A stretch of 64,000 nucleotides of DNA. It comes from JANNYA01 sp031422315 (lineage in GTDB: Bacteria > Pseudomonadota > Gammaproteobacteria > Xanthomonadales > SZUA-5). Positions within the stretch are counted from its first letter, which is position 1, and every line of letters begins with the position of its first letter. The translations under genes were made by a program, and so were the position numbers. The DNA lies in contig JANOQN010000028.1 of assembly GCA_031422315.1 (NCBI GenBank), positions 1 to 64,000 of the forward strand, read 5' to 3'. Below the pieces are notes generated by a model, which saw only the letters and a program-made list of their open reading frames with translations, did no database searches and was not told the DNA's origin. Positions 37,375-46,668 of the stretch are shown here, piece by piece.

Positions 37375-38532
37375 CTACTGCGAACCCTGCAGCGTAACAA
37401 GTTCGATTTGACCGCCATCAAGGCTAGGGAGTTCAGAAGCATCTGAGATAAGCTCTTGCAGGTGTTCAATCGCCCCGCCTGGGGTTTTGGCAAACAGTCC
37501 ATTGGCTTGGTTGCGCCCGTTGATCTTGCTGAAATAGGCCGCCAAATCGGCGTTCAATACTGCGTTGCGTTGCACTATCGCGCGCGCTGAGCCGCTGGGT
37601 AGTATCAACGAAGTAAAACCCATGGAACAAGTAACCGATATCACTTCACCGACACTGGTTTGCATCGGTGCCGTGCCGATGCAATCGAGCATGCGCTGCG
37701 CCAGCGTGATCGCGCCTTCGCGATTTTGATTGCGACATACCACCATAAATTCTTCGCCGCCCCAGCGCATAACGGCATCATCAGCGCGCACCAAGCCTCG
37801 TAAGCGCTTGCCGACTTCTATCAGCACTTGATCGCCGCAGTCATGCCCCAAGCGATCATTCACCAGTTTGAAGTGATCCAAATCAAAAAGATAAAATGAG
37901 GTGCTGGCTTGCTCGGTATTGCGCCGTTCTGACTCGTTTGCGGCAATTGGAATTTGCTCGCGCTCCATAAACTGCTTAAAAAAGCGCCGATTCTTCAAGC
38001 CAGTCAGCGTATCGGTAACATTGGCTTCCTCAAGTTCTTTGTTGCGCTGCAAAAGCAGCAAGCGCTGCTGCTCCATTTCGGCATTTTGCTTCGCCAATAA
38101 CGCCTGACTTTGCAGCAAGGTGCGAAACGCGTCCGCGCGCGCCTGCTCGGCAAGGTAGGCTTTCGCGTGATAGCGCACGCGCGCCGCCAGTTCAAGCGCG
38201 CTGGGTAGCTTAACGATGTAATCATTCGCGCCGGCTTTAAAGGCGGCCACTTTAGTCTCAGGATTTTCTTCGCCGGAAAGCATCACCACTGGCAAATCAC
38301 ACAGGTCAACATCCGCGCGCACCAATGCCAGCAGCGCTAAGCCGTCGAGTTCAGGCATGACCAAATCAAGCAACAGCACGTTCGGTTGGAACGCTTGCAT
38401 GCGGGTGATCGCTTGGGTGGAATCTGCTTCTTTGCAAAGCAATAAATCCGTTTCTGGCGCGAGCAGCAGCGTCAGCGCCTCTAGGATAATCGCTTGATCA
38501 TCGACAATCATGACGCGAAATTGCCGGCTCAT
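37375..38532 (-). CDS. wspR: WspR: response regulator with GGDEF diguanylate cyclase
   Basis: 385 residues. Receiver domain with paired Asp in IVDDQ, phosphoacceptor Asp in LLLDLVMPELDG (about residue 56) and Lys in YIVKLPS; a coiled-coil linker of about 40 residues (QRLLLLQRNKELEEA); and a GGDEF domain with intact active site GGEEF and upstream I-site RADD, so it should make c-di-GMP and be product-inhibited. It is the last gene of the operon and its ATG overlaps the wspF stop (ATGA at 38,529-38,532). Confidence 0.9.
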   Translation of the reverse strand: MSRQFRVMIVDDQAIILEALTLLLAPETDLLLCKEADSTQAITRMQAFQPNVLLLDLVMPELDGLALLALVRADVDLCDLPVVMLSGEENPETKVAAFKAGANDYIVKLPSALELAARVRYHAKAYLAEQARADAFRTLLQSQALLAKQNAEMEQQRLLLLQRNKELEEANVTDTLTGLKNRRFFKQFMEREQIPIAANESERRNTEQASTSFYLFDLDHFKLVNDRLGHDCGDQVLIEVGKRLRGLVRADDAVMRWGGEEFMVVCRNQNREGAITLAQRMLDCIGTAPMQTSVGEVISVTCSMGFTSLILPSGSARAIVQRNAVLNADLAAYFSKINGRNQANGLFAKTPGGAIEHLQELISDASELPSLDGGQIELVTLQGSQ

Positions 38533-39581
38533 GTGCGCGCCTGCGTTAGTACGTGCCGCACCAGCGCCCCTGCAATAGCGGAGAGCTTAAGCGACTGGCT
38601 TTCCGCGCCAATTTCAACGGCCGCACGCGGCATGCCGTAGACAGCGGAGCTGGCCTCATCCTGCGCAATCGTGTGCCAGCCAGATTTTTTTAGGCGAAGC
38701 AGCCCGGCTGCGCCATCGCGGCCCATACCGGTCAACAGCGCGGCAAGTCCAGGCTTTGCATGCTTACTCAAGCTTTCAAACAGCACGTCAATACTCGGTG
38801 TGTGTAGCTCATGGGATTCTCCTATGCGATGCGCGATACGCCCGCGCTCATCAAGCACTAAATGCCGATTCGGTGGTGCTAGGTAAACATGGCCGGGCAA
38901 TATCACGGAGCCACGCTCGGCCACGCGCACACCAAAAACCGTATGTTCGCCGAGCCATTCGGCCAAGCCTTGAGTGAAATCTTGTTCAATATGTTGGACG
39001 ACTAAAACAGCAGCCGGTAAATCGTGCGGCAGTCCGCGCAAGATTTGCGCCAGCGCATTCGGACCGCCAGTGCTAGCGCCCAGCGCGATAATGCTTGGCA
39101 ACGCTGATACAGTAACCTGTGCCGATGCTTCCGCTTGAATCAAAGGCGCCGCGCCCAATGGCTTGCCTAGCCGCACGCCAATTGATCGGCCAAAGCGCTG
39201 CAAGGTTTCTACAAAATGCGCTTTACCTTCGATGTCACCACTGTCAGTCAAAACTGGCGCTTCGATCGTGCCTAGCGCGCCGTTTTGGATCGCCGTGTAG
39301 CTCAAATCGACTGCGTTCAAATCGTGAAACAGCAGAACCGACGCGTATGCCACCCAATCCGCTAGAAACTTGGTTTGCTCGCCGGTTTGGCTCGCTTCGA
39401 TTAACAAGCAGTGCGCGCCGTCCGCTGTACGCGGATTTTCAGCCGCCGCGAGCGAATCCACCGCAAAAACCACCTCAATATCGATGCTGCGAACGGCCCG
39501 TTTGCAAGCCTCTCGCACTAGTCGATTGCGATGCACAATACCAAGCTTCAAGCCTGTAGGAACTTCGATGGGTTGACTCAT
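38529..39581 (-). CDS. wspF: WspF: CheB-type methylesterase with degenerate receiver
   Basis: 350 residues from ATG 39,581 (MSQPIEVP), chosen for the CAGG site before it; the longer frame to 39,716 overlaps wspE. The methylesterase triad is present: Ser in GASTGGPNALAQIL, His in VVQHIEQDF, Asp in GMGRDGAAGL. In Wsp systems this enzyme removes methyl groups from WspA and counteracts WspC. The receiver is altered: the acidic pair that should follow the first strand reads HR (GIVHRNRL), and the phosphoacceptor position reads LIEAS, with Glu in place of Asp. Ordinary phosphorelay control by WspE is thus unlikely. Confidence 0.85.
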   Translation of the reverse strand: MSQPIEVPTGLKLGIVHRNRLVREACKRAVRSIDIEVVFAVDSLAAAENPRTADGAHCLLIEASQTGEQTKFLADWVAYASVLLFHDLNAVDLSYTAIQNGALGTIEAPVLTDSGDIEGKAHFVETLQRFGRSIGVRLGKPLGAAPLIQAEASAQVTVSALPSIIALGASTGGPNALAQILRGLPHDLPAAVLVVQHIEQDFTQGLAEWLGEHTVFGVRVAERGSVILPGHVYLAPPNRHLVLDERGRIAHRIGESHELHTPSIDVLFESLSKHAKPGLAALLTGMGRDGAAGLLRLKKSGWHTIAQDEASSAVYGMPRAAVEIGAESQSLKLSAIAGALVRHVLTQART

Positions 39582-39645
39582 GTAAACCTGATGAAGGGAA
39601 ATTTGATGCGGAAATTTTATGCGGAAATTTTCTGGGCCCACCGAC

Positions 39646-42327
39646 TTAATCATGGCCCATTGCAGGGCCGATAAGATCATGCACCGTTTGTAAAAATCGA
39701 TCTTCGTGAAAATCACTTTTGGTCAAATACGCGTCCGCTCTGGCCTCCAGGCCGCGCGCGCGATCTTCCGGTCTGTCTCGGTAGGAAACTACCACTACCG
39801 GCGTATTTTTAAACTGGCTGTCTTGCTTGATGGAGCGCACCAACTCAATGCCATCCATGCGCGGCATGTCTACATCGGTCACGACGAGATCAGCGGGCGC
39901 TTCGCGTAATTTGTTCCAGGCGTCTAAGCCATCCACGGCGGTTTCAACGCGATAGCCCTGGGAGGTGAGCAGCTGCCGCACCAGTTCACGCACCGAAATG
40001 GAATCATCTGCCACCAAAACTCGCTTCTTGACGAGTGCGAGCGCGCTGATGCCCTGCACTTTGGCTTGGCGGCGAAATTGCGGCGTGTTCAGCGCATTGC
40101 GCATTAAATCTTCAACGTCAATAAAAATTACTGGCGAGCCATCCGGCAGGCTCGAAAAGCCGCCCAGATCCGCGACGCGGCCCAGCCTGACGTCCATCGG
40201 CTTGCTCAATAAATCAAACTCGCCAACGATGCTTTGCACTAAAAATCCAAGGCACGCTGCATGGGCTTTGATCACTACGATCTGCAAAACCGGATCGCTA
40301 TCGCTATTGCCGAGTTCCAGATGCTCAGCCAGCCCAATCAGCCCGACATTACACCCTTCAATATTGAGATGTTCAGCACCGGCAATCAGCACGACATCTT
40401 GTGCTGCTGCGCGCAACACTTTTTCCACTCGCATGAGTGGAAACGCGTAAAGCTCGTTCGCCACCTTGACCACCAGCGCACGGGTAACCGCACGCGAAAT
40501 AGGCACGACGATGCTAAATCGACTGCCAAGTCCAACTTCACTTGTGAGCTGCAAGCTGCCACCCGTGGCCTTGATAGCGAGCCGCGCAGCATCTAGGCCT
40601 ACCCCGCGTCCAGAGATTTCACTCACACCGCTGCGGGTACTAAAACCTGGCGCGAATAGCTGCTCTAATAAGGCCTCGTTATCCAAGGCCAGTACGGCGG
40701 CTTCAGGCATTCCTTGCGCCATCAGCTTGACGCGAACGGCAGTAAAATTGACGCCTGCGCCGTCATCAATGAGCTCGATTTGCAACAAGCCTGCGCGATA
40801 GCCTAAGTGTAAAGTGAGCTGCCCTGCCCCCGATTTGCCACAGGCTAACCGCTGCTCAGGCGATTCTATGCCGTGATCCAGCGCATTGCGCAGCAGATGT
40901 AAAAGCGGTGATTCCAGCTGCTCCAACACATCGCGATCTACCTCCACTTGCGCGCCGTGTACTTCAAAGTTCACCTGCTTGTTCAGCTGCTTAGCAAGAT
41001 CCCGCACGATGCGCGGATAGCTTGCGCAAATATCTGAGAACGGCCGTAGCCGGGTTTTCGCGGCGGTGTGATAGCTGCGCTCGGCTAAGGCATAGGCGGT
41101 GCGGGAATATTCACCAAACTCTTCAATCCAGCTTGTAATGTCGTGCCTTGCGTTAAGAAGCGCATCGCGAACTTGCTGCTGTGTATCAACGTGCACACGA
41201 CTCGCCAAGGCTTGGTTGTACACTCCAATTTTCGGGCCATCAGGCTGTGCATCCAAAGCGCGCGCCAAAACGCCGAGCTGTTTTCGCAGGCGCTGCTGGC
41301 GCTCGGCAAAGGGCTGTAGACGATCTAAATTGACCAGATTGGTCACGGAAAGATTGATGATTTCACCCATGGAGCTGGCTTTGATGCGCAAGATCGGATC
41401 TGCGCCATCAATATCGATGTAGCTTGATGGCCTGGGCGAAACGGAATCGGTCGCAGCGTGCATGCGCTGATCTAGCAGCGCAGTTTTCTGCGGTGCTTCA
41501 CCTAATTTAAAGCGCGCCAACTCTGCTAGCGTAGTAACCGCGTCTTGCGCTGCGCCAGGTTTTGCTTGTGCAAGCCCATTGATGCAATCGGTGCAGCGCA
41601 AGCCCAGTTCAATCAGCCGGGTTTCCAAGGCAACACCCTGTTTTTGCGCTTGGGAGAAACGATCCTCCAGCGCGTGCGCCAGTTTTACCGCAAGCTCCTG
41701 CTGGACCGCGCGCGCCGCGCCTTTAATCGAATGCGCCGCGCGCATCAGCGGCACAATCAACTCCAAGCGATCAGGTGCTTGCTCTAAATCAAGCAAAATT
41801 CGCTCGATTTGCTGGCACTTTTGCATCGCTTCCAGCGCAAATAGCGCGCTGAGCCTGGGATCTACGCTGGGATCTACGCTGGGATCTACGCTGGATTCGA
41901 TATTGGATTCAGGCAATTGCGGTAGTGCTGTTTCTTGCCGCTCAGCACTCGGCGACGCTGAGTTTGGATTTTTGGCAATTAAGCTAAGTTCGTGCGCAAT
42001 TTTTAATTCACCCACTAACGATAGCGCCAGCTGATTGACCGCATCAAACTGCGAATCTGGCGTGCGCGCGGCTTGCAGCAGCTCGGCCAGTGCGGCGTCA
42101 ATGGCACTGTTAGTCTGCGCATTTATCGCATCAACGGACTTATCACATTGATCCAACAGTGCTTGAATATGGCTGCTGCCAAACACGCTGACCGCGCTTT
42201 TTAATGCGCGCACACGCTTTTGCCGCGCCGCAATGGCACTGGCTTCGCCAGTTGGCGCCGCCGCGTGCTGCAAGCAGCGCTCAAACTCGGAAATCATCAG
42301 TGGCCAGAGTGCGTTCATGCGTACCAA
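39646..42327 (-). CDS. wspE: WspE: CheA-type hybrid histidine kinase
   Basis: 893 residues. HPt domain with the phosphorylated His in AAHSIKGAARAV (about residue 198); dimerisation segment; CheA-type ATPase with N-box LLRNALDHGIESPEQR, G1 DDGAGVNFTAVRV and G2 SGRGVGLDAARLAI; a CheW-like coupling domain; and a C-terminal receiver (VLVADDS, DLVVTDVDMPRMDG, Lys in AYLTKS). It should phosphorylate WspR. Three 12-base repeats at about 41,861-41,898 encode VDPSVDPSVDP in a linker and may vary in number. It overlaps wspD by 13 bases; 64 bases separate it from wspF, including a direct repeat of ATGCGGAAATTTT. Confidence 0.9.
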   Translation of the reverse strand: MVRMNALWPLMISEFERCLQHAAAPTGEASAIAARQKRVRALKSAVSVFGSSHIQALLDQCDKSVDAINAQTNSAIDAALAELLQAARTPDSQFDAVNQLALSLVGELKIAHELSLIAKNPNSASPSAERQETALPQLPESNIESSVDPSVDPSVDPRLSALFALEAMQKCQQIERILLDLEQAPDRLELIVPLMRAAHSIKGAARAVQQELAVKLAHALEDRFSQAQKQGVALETRLIELGLRCTDCINGLAQAKPGAAQDAVTTLAELARFKLGEAPQKTALLDQRMHAATDSVSPRPSSYIDIDGADPILRIKASSMGEIINLSVTNLVNLDRLQPFAERQQRLRKQLGVLARALDAQPDGPKIGVYNQALASRVHVDTQQQVRDALLNARHDITSWIEEFGEYSRTAYALAERSYHTAAKTRLRPFSDICASYPRIVRDLAKQLNKQVNFEVHGAQVEVDRDVLEQLESPLLHLLRNALDHGIESPEQRLACGKSGAGQLTLHLGYRAGLLQIELIDDGAGVNFTAVRVKLMAQGMPEAAVLALDNEALLEQLFAPGFSTRSGVSEISGRGVGLDAARLAIKATGGSLQLTSEVGLGSRFSIVVPISRAVTRALVVKVANELYAFPLMRVEKVLRAAAQDVVLIAGAEHLNIEGCNVGLIGLAEHLELGNSDSDPVLQIVVIKAHAACLGFLVQSIVGEFDLLSKPMDVRLGRVADLGGFSSLPDGSPVIFIDVEDLMRNALNTPQFRRQAKVQGISALALVKKRVLVADDSISVRELVRQLLTSQGYRVETAVDGLDAWNKLREAPADLVVTDVDMPRMDGIELVRSIKQDSQFKNTPVVVVSYRDRPEDRARGLEARADAYLTKSDFHEDRFLQTVHDLIGPAMGHD

Positions 42328-42950
42328 GCGCCTTCAAGCTCGGCACCAAAAGCATGGCTGTCGACTAACAAAACATCGCGCCCTGCGATGGCTATCGTGC
42401 CAAGCACGCACTGGCTCAGCAATTTCGACAAACTCGCCGGCGCAGCTTGAACATCGCTGCGTTCAATACTGTGTACGCAATCGAGCGCATCGCAGCGATA
42501 TGCCAGCGTGCTACTGGCGGTTTTCATCAATACCATGCGCGCCTTTTCAAGCGGCGCTTGCATTGCACCGAAGCCAAAATGCGCGCGCACGTTGACGACC
42601 AAATGCAGCTGCCCGCGCACGTTTGCCAAGCCTTCCAACTTGAGCGCATTACGATGCGCCACTTTGCGAACTTCTCGATCTGGCACAACTTCGATGAGTG
42701 CGCTGGTGTTGATGCCGAGCCACTGCGCACCAAATTGCATAACTAGAATCGATAGGAAATCAGGTTTGCTTGGCGGGTTAAGTTCAATAGGCTCTGGCGG
42801 TGCCGCATCAAATCGACGATAGACGCTACGCGCCGCCTCCTGAAACACGCCGCAGTTGCGACAATGCGCGACTTTAATAAGCTCGCCACAGCTTTGATCG
42901 CCATGATAGACGCCGATCGTGCGCCAGCAATTGGGGCTTTGTGCGCTCAT
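42315..42950 (-). CDS. wspD: WspD: CheW-type adaptor with N-terminal cysteine motif
   Basis: 211 residues. The N-terminus has a cysteine pattern, NCWRTIGVYHGDQSC and then HCRNCGVF, found in WspD proteins, followed by a CheW domain (GLANVRGQLHLVVNVRAHFG). It should link the receptor array to the WspE kinase. The ATG overlaps the wspC stop (ATGA, 42,947-42,950). Confidence 0.85.
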   Translation of the reverse strand: MSAQSPNCWRTIGVYHGDQSCGELIKVAHCRNCGVFQEAARSVYRRFDAAPPEPIELNPPSKPDFLSILVMQFGAQWLGINTSALIEVVPDREVRKVAHRNALKLEGLANVRGQLHLVVNVRAHFGFGAMQAPLEKARMVLMKTASSTLAYRCDALDCVHSIERSDVQAAPASLSKLLSQCVLGTIAIAGRDVLLVDSHAFGAELEGAWYA

Positions 42951-44200
42951 CGATTAACTCCAAGGCGTTGGCGCAGGCGCAGCGCGCGCTGATCTAATTC
43001 AGCCGCGTCGGATCGTGAAAGCCGCTTGGCAATCGCTGCGCGATGTTCAAGCGCGGCCAAATGATCGGGCTGTAGATATTGCGTGCGTAAAAAAGCCGTG
43101 TCAGCCGCCACAAGATCATCGCTAGCGAGGGCCAAGATGCCTGCCAAAAAATGTGCCTCGCCCGCATTGGGATCAGCGTGCAGCGCCTGAGCAATTGCCA
43201 ATTGTGCGCCGGCCAAATCACCCGAATCGGCAAGTACCTGCGCCTGTTCCATCGCGGAGGTCCTAAGTTTGCCCTGACTCGATTCCGCAGAAGTTTTGGC
43301 AATATTCGGCGCAGTTTTTTTGACAAAACTTACCGCAAGCGCGACAGGAATAGATTTCGCAAAATCCGCCCGCGTGGCTTGTAGCTCGGCAAATTCGGTA
43401 TCACTAATTTGCGACGCAGGTTTGAAAACATCCGATTGGGTAAAACTTAGCGGCGTGCCTTGCGGCCAATGTTTAAATCCAGGTGCCATGGCCGGAATGA
43501 ACTCCGCTAATCCTGCCAGTAGCAATCCCTGTGGCGCGAGCATGCTGCGTAAATCACGAAGCAGCGCAGTTCGCGCGTCTGGCTTTAAGTAGATCAATAA
43601 ATTGCGGCAAAAAATGACATCAAAGCGTGGTTCATTTGAAGGCGCTAAAAACCTCGCATTGCGAATTTCAAAGCGCGCGCGCGCGCACAAACTTGCGTGC
43701 ATTTGCAAACGATCTTCCGCTTGCAGCTGCATCCAGCGTGGGTGCGGCGCCTGCCCGCGCAATGCGCGCACGCTATATTGCCCGCGCTTAGCGAAGCGCA
43801 CTGCGCATTCGGAGATGTCCCAACCGGTGACTTCAACGTTATCTTCAGAAAATCCAGCATCGCTCAGCGCCATGAGGATTGAGTAGACTTCCTCACCGGT
43901 TGAACAAGGCAATGACAGCACGCGAATTGGCCGCTGACTATTACCGTGCGCAAATCGCAGCAGATCATCAAATTGCTCCTGCATTCTAAAAAACCAGGTT
44001 TCTGGAATAACCAGCAGCTCGGTCAATTTGCAAAACGCAGATTCTGATTGCTCAAGTTTGCGCAGCAGCGCGCCATTGTCAGCCACATTAAGATCCAACC
44101 GCGCTTGCGCTAATACCTGCTCAAAAATGAGCTCGCCTAGTGCATCGACATCGTGGCCTAAGCGATCCGCTAGCAGCTGCGCGATCTTTGCGGTGCTCAA
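42947..44200 (-). CDS. wspC: WspC: CheR-type methyltransferase with TPR-like tail
   Basis: 417 residues. The CheR domain contains the SAM-binding PCSTGEEVYSILMALSDAG and FDVIFCRNLLIYL. A linker leads to a C-terminal helical repeat region (LAGAQLAIAQALHADPNAG, DDLVAADTAFLRTQYLQPD) of TPR type, as in Pseudomonas WspC. It methylates the WspA receptor. ATGA overlaps link it to genes on both sides. Confidence 0.9.
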   Translation of the reverse strand: MSTAKIAQLLADRLGHDVDALGELIFEQVLAQARLDLNVADNGALLRKLEQSESAFCKLTELLVIPETWFFRMQEQFDDLLRFAHGNSQRPIRVLSLPCSTGEEVYSILMALSDAGFSEDNVEVTGWDISECAVRFAKRGQYSVRALRGQAPHPRWMQLQAEDRLQMHASLCARARFEIRNARFLAPSNEPRFDVIFCRNLLIYLKPDARTALLRDLRSMLAPQGLLLAGLAEFIPAMAPGFKHWPQGTPLSFTQSDVFKPASQISDTEFAELQATRADFAKSIPVALAVSFVKKTAPNIAKTSAESSQGKLRTSAMEQAQVLADSGDLAGAQLAIAQALHADPNAGEAHFLAGILALASDDLVAADTAFLRTQYLQPDHLAALEHRAAIAKRLSRSDAAELDQRALRLRQRLGVNR

Positions 44201-44709
44201 GGCGCATCCTCAATCGGCAGCGCTACTTTACACAGCTGCGCCAAAGTTTCCGGCATCAATTTTTCCAGCGCTAACCATTGCAAACTCGACTGCGCTGTTT
44301 TAGCGAAATCACCTAGCCAAGGCGCATCAGGCAGGCTGAGCCCGACTTCGCTGGCCTCAATTTCCACCAAATCCAGCACGTCCTCGGCAATCAGTGCCAG
44401 CCTTTTTACCGCGTGCGCATGGCTATGTTCGGTCAAATCAACGATCACCATGCGCGTTGCCGGGCATGCAAATGCGGCTCGATGCAAAATCAGCTGACAC
44501 AGATCAATCACTGGAATCAGCTGACCAAGATAGCGCAGCATGCCTACGACCGCAGTCGGAGCGGCAGGCACCGGCAGCAGCGTTTGGCGCGGCAATACTC
44601 GAACCACACTACGCGCCGGAATCGCAAAGCGTAGCGAACCCGCCGCGCAAGCAAGCGCAAGCGTAGGTTTGCCGCTCAGAGGTTTACTGCTCGTGAGTTT
44701 GCTGCTCAT
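44197..44709 (-). CDS. wspB: WspB: CheW-type adaptor
   Basis: 170 residues, a single CheW domain (LRFAIPARSVVRVLPRQT, GMLRYLGQLIPVIDLCQLI). It has the expected place between wspA and wspC and overlaps both by ATGA, consistent with translation as one coupled operon. Confidence 0.85.
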   Translation of the reverse strand: MSSKLTSSKPLSGKPTLALACAAGSLRFAIPARSVVRVLPRQTLLPVPAAPTAVVGMLRYLGQLIPVIDLCQLILHRAAFACPATRMVIVDLTEHSHAHAVKRLALIAEDVLDLVEIEASEVGLSLPDAPWLGDFAKTAQSSLQWLALEKLMPETLAQLCKVALPIEDAP

Positions 44710-46367
44710 TCGCCTACATTAAACTGCGCGATTTCCTGTTTCAGTGACGCCACTGCATCGCGCAGGCTTTCGGTTGCGCCGTTAAATTCGCGCAGTGATA
44801 TGGATGTTTGCCGCGCGCCATCGGTCAACTGGCCCATTGATTCGCCAATTTGCCTAGCCCCCTGCGATTGCGCACGCATGCCTAAGTTGACTACATCAAA
44901 ACGCTCACTCAGCACTTTCACCTGGCCGATAATTTGCCCGAATTGGCCGCCGACTTGTGTTACGCCACTCACGCCGCTTTTAACCTCTTCGGCGAAATGG
45001 TCAATCTCCATGACGCCGGCCGACACCGCCGATTGCATCTGCTTAACCATCTGCTCGATATCGAGTGATGCCACCGCAGTTTGATCAGCCAAGCGGCGAA
45101 TTTCCCGCGCCAGCACCAAAAATCCTAAGCCCTGTTCACCGGCTTTTTCCGCTTCAATGGCGGCATTGATGGACAGCAAATTAGTTTGATCTGCCACTTT
45201 CGCAATGGTGGTTACTACGCTGGTAATTTCGGCAGCTTCCTCACGAATCACCGCCAACCGCGCGGCCATATTGCCAGCCGCTTGCGCGAGTTTATCCATG
45301 GTCGAATCCAAGCTCTTCAAGCCGGTTTGGCCCTGCTCAGCCAAATCATTGGTTTGTATCGCCACGGTGTTGACTTTATCCATGGTGGCAAGCAGCTCAA
45401 CGCTAGTCGCACTGATTTGTTTGACGGCTGCGGCGATCTCATTAGTCGACGCGCCAAAGCTTTGCACCGTGGCTTCTTGCTGTCTGCTAGTGGCGGCGTA
45501 CTCGGTGGCGGTGCTCATCAGCTCGATAGTGGATTGCTTAGCTCTGGTCACCAGCGCTTTCAAGCCATTATTCATTTTGCCGATGGCGCGCAGCAGCTCG
45601 GCGATTTCATCGCTATCGGTTAGCACCGGAATTTCGGTGGTTAAATTGCCCGCGGCAATGCGCTCGGCGATGGTGCTGGCCATGCTGACGCGCCGCGTCA
45701 GTTTGCGGGTCATCTGATATGCCGCCAAAGCGACGAATGCCACCACGCACAGCAGTGCAAAGCCAATAAGCCCAAGCTTCTTTTGGCTTGACGCGACTTC
45801 TTCAACTGCCATTTTTTCGGCAACCTCATACTGCGCGCGCGCTAGCGTCACCGCGCGATCAATCGCCACCCGATGCAGCTCGTAAGCCCGATGCATGGCC
45901 GCTAAAGTAATGCGCGCTGCCGCTACGTCTTGGCGCGCGAGCGCTGGTTGAAAATCTTGATCGCGCAGCCTAAAAAACTCCGTCGCGTTATCGAGTGCTT
46001 GGCCTGAAATCAAATTTTTCAACTCGCCTGGCGCTAGGTCTTTTTGCCAGCGTTCGCTGCTTTCATAAAATTCATTGCGCAAGCGCTCGCCCGATGCCTG
46101 CAACAACCGGCTGCGGTCAGCATCGGTTTCATCTAGCTGCAAACGCGCTAGTAAATAGGCCTCAATAATGTAGCCCGGTGGCGGCAAAATATCGGCAATA
46201 AGATCTTTGTTTAGGATAACCGAATCGTAAACAACACCCGTCACTTTTACCCTATCCAAAGTCCGCATGACAACCAAGCCAAAGCCCGCAAAGCCCAGAA
46301 AAAACAGACACATCAGCAATAACAATCTTGAGCTAAATCGGTTCTTAAACATATTGGTTTGGCACAT
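44706..46367 (-). CDS. wspA: WspA: membrane chemoreceptor
   Basis: 553 residues (or 548 from the ATG at 46,352; neither start has a clear ribosome site). One membrane segment near residue 20 (LLLLMCLFFLGFAGFGLVV), a periplasmic helical sensor of about 170 residues, a second segment (LGLIGFALLCVVAFVALAAY), a HAMP domain, and a signalling tip with LLSINAAIEAEKAGEQGLGF and REIRRLADQTAVASLDIEQM, characteristic of WspA. In Pseudomonas, this receptor responds to surface contact or envelope stress. It is first in the operon, so the promoter should lie in 46,368-46,511. Confidence 0.9.
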   Translation of the reverse strand: MCQTNMFKNRFSSRLLLLMCLFFLGFAGFGLVVMRTLDRVKVTGVVYDSVILNKDLIADILPPPGYIIEAYLLARLQLDETDADRSRLLQASGERLRNEFYESSERWQKDLAPGELKNLISGQALDNATEFFRLRDQDFQPALARQDVAAARITLAAMHRAYELHRVAIDRAVTLARAQYEVAEKMAVEEVASSQKKLGLIGFALLCVVAFVALAAYQMTRKLTRRVSMASTIAERIAAGNLTTEIPVLTDSDEIAELLRAIGKMNNGLKALVTRAKQSTIELMSTATEYAATSRQQEATVQSFGASTNEIAAAVKQISATSVELLATMDKVNTVAIQTNDLAEQGQTGLKSLDSTMDKLAQAAGNMAARLAVIREEAAEITSVVTTIAKVADQTNLLSINAAIEAEKAGEQGLGFLVLAREIRRLADQTAVASLDIEQMVKQMQSAVSAGVMEIDHFAEEVKSGVSGVTQVGGQFGQIIGQVKVLSERFDVVNLGMRAQSQGARQIGESMGQLTDGARQTSISLREFNGATESLRDAVASLKQEIAQFNVGE

Positions 46368-46511
46368 TTGCGGTGGAGATACACCGCTGGGATGGTTGAC
46401 TCAGCCAGCTTCTAAAGTCAATTGCTCAGCACTGTCATATTCGGGGAAGCATGGCGGCTAAATGTAACGAAATGGCACGGGGATTAGGTTTGGCTTGGTT
46501 TAAGGCAGATC

Positions 46512-46668
46512 AACCAAACCCTCTCCCCAACCCCTTATCTCCCATAAAGGGAGAGGGGCTAAAACCGGCATCTGACAGTAAGAGGCTAAACTTGCATCTG
46601 ACTTTTGCCGAAGCTTAGGTTCACTCCCCTCTCCCTTTATGGGAGAGGGGCTGGGGGAGAGGGTTGCT
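46512..46668. repeat. Inverted pair of CCCTCTCCC repeats
   Basis: AACCCTCTCCCCAACCCC with ATCTCCCATAAAGGGAGAGG at 46,512-46,558 is inverted relative to CTCCCCTCTCCCTTTATGGG through GGGGGAGAGGGTT at 46,624-46,665. Each arm can itself fold. It separates wspA from the VOC gene and resembles a widespread bacterial interspersed repeat. A decayed relative lies at about 53,683-53,750 between rnc and era. Confidence 0.75.
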
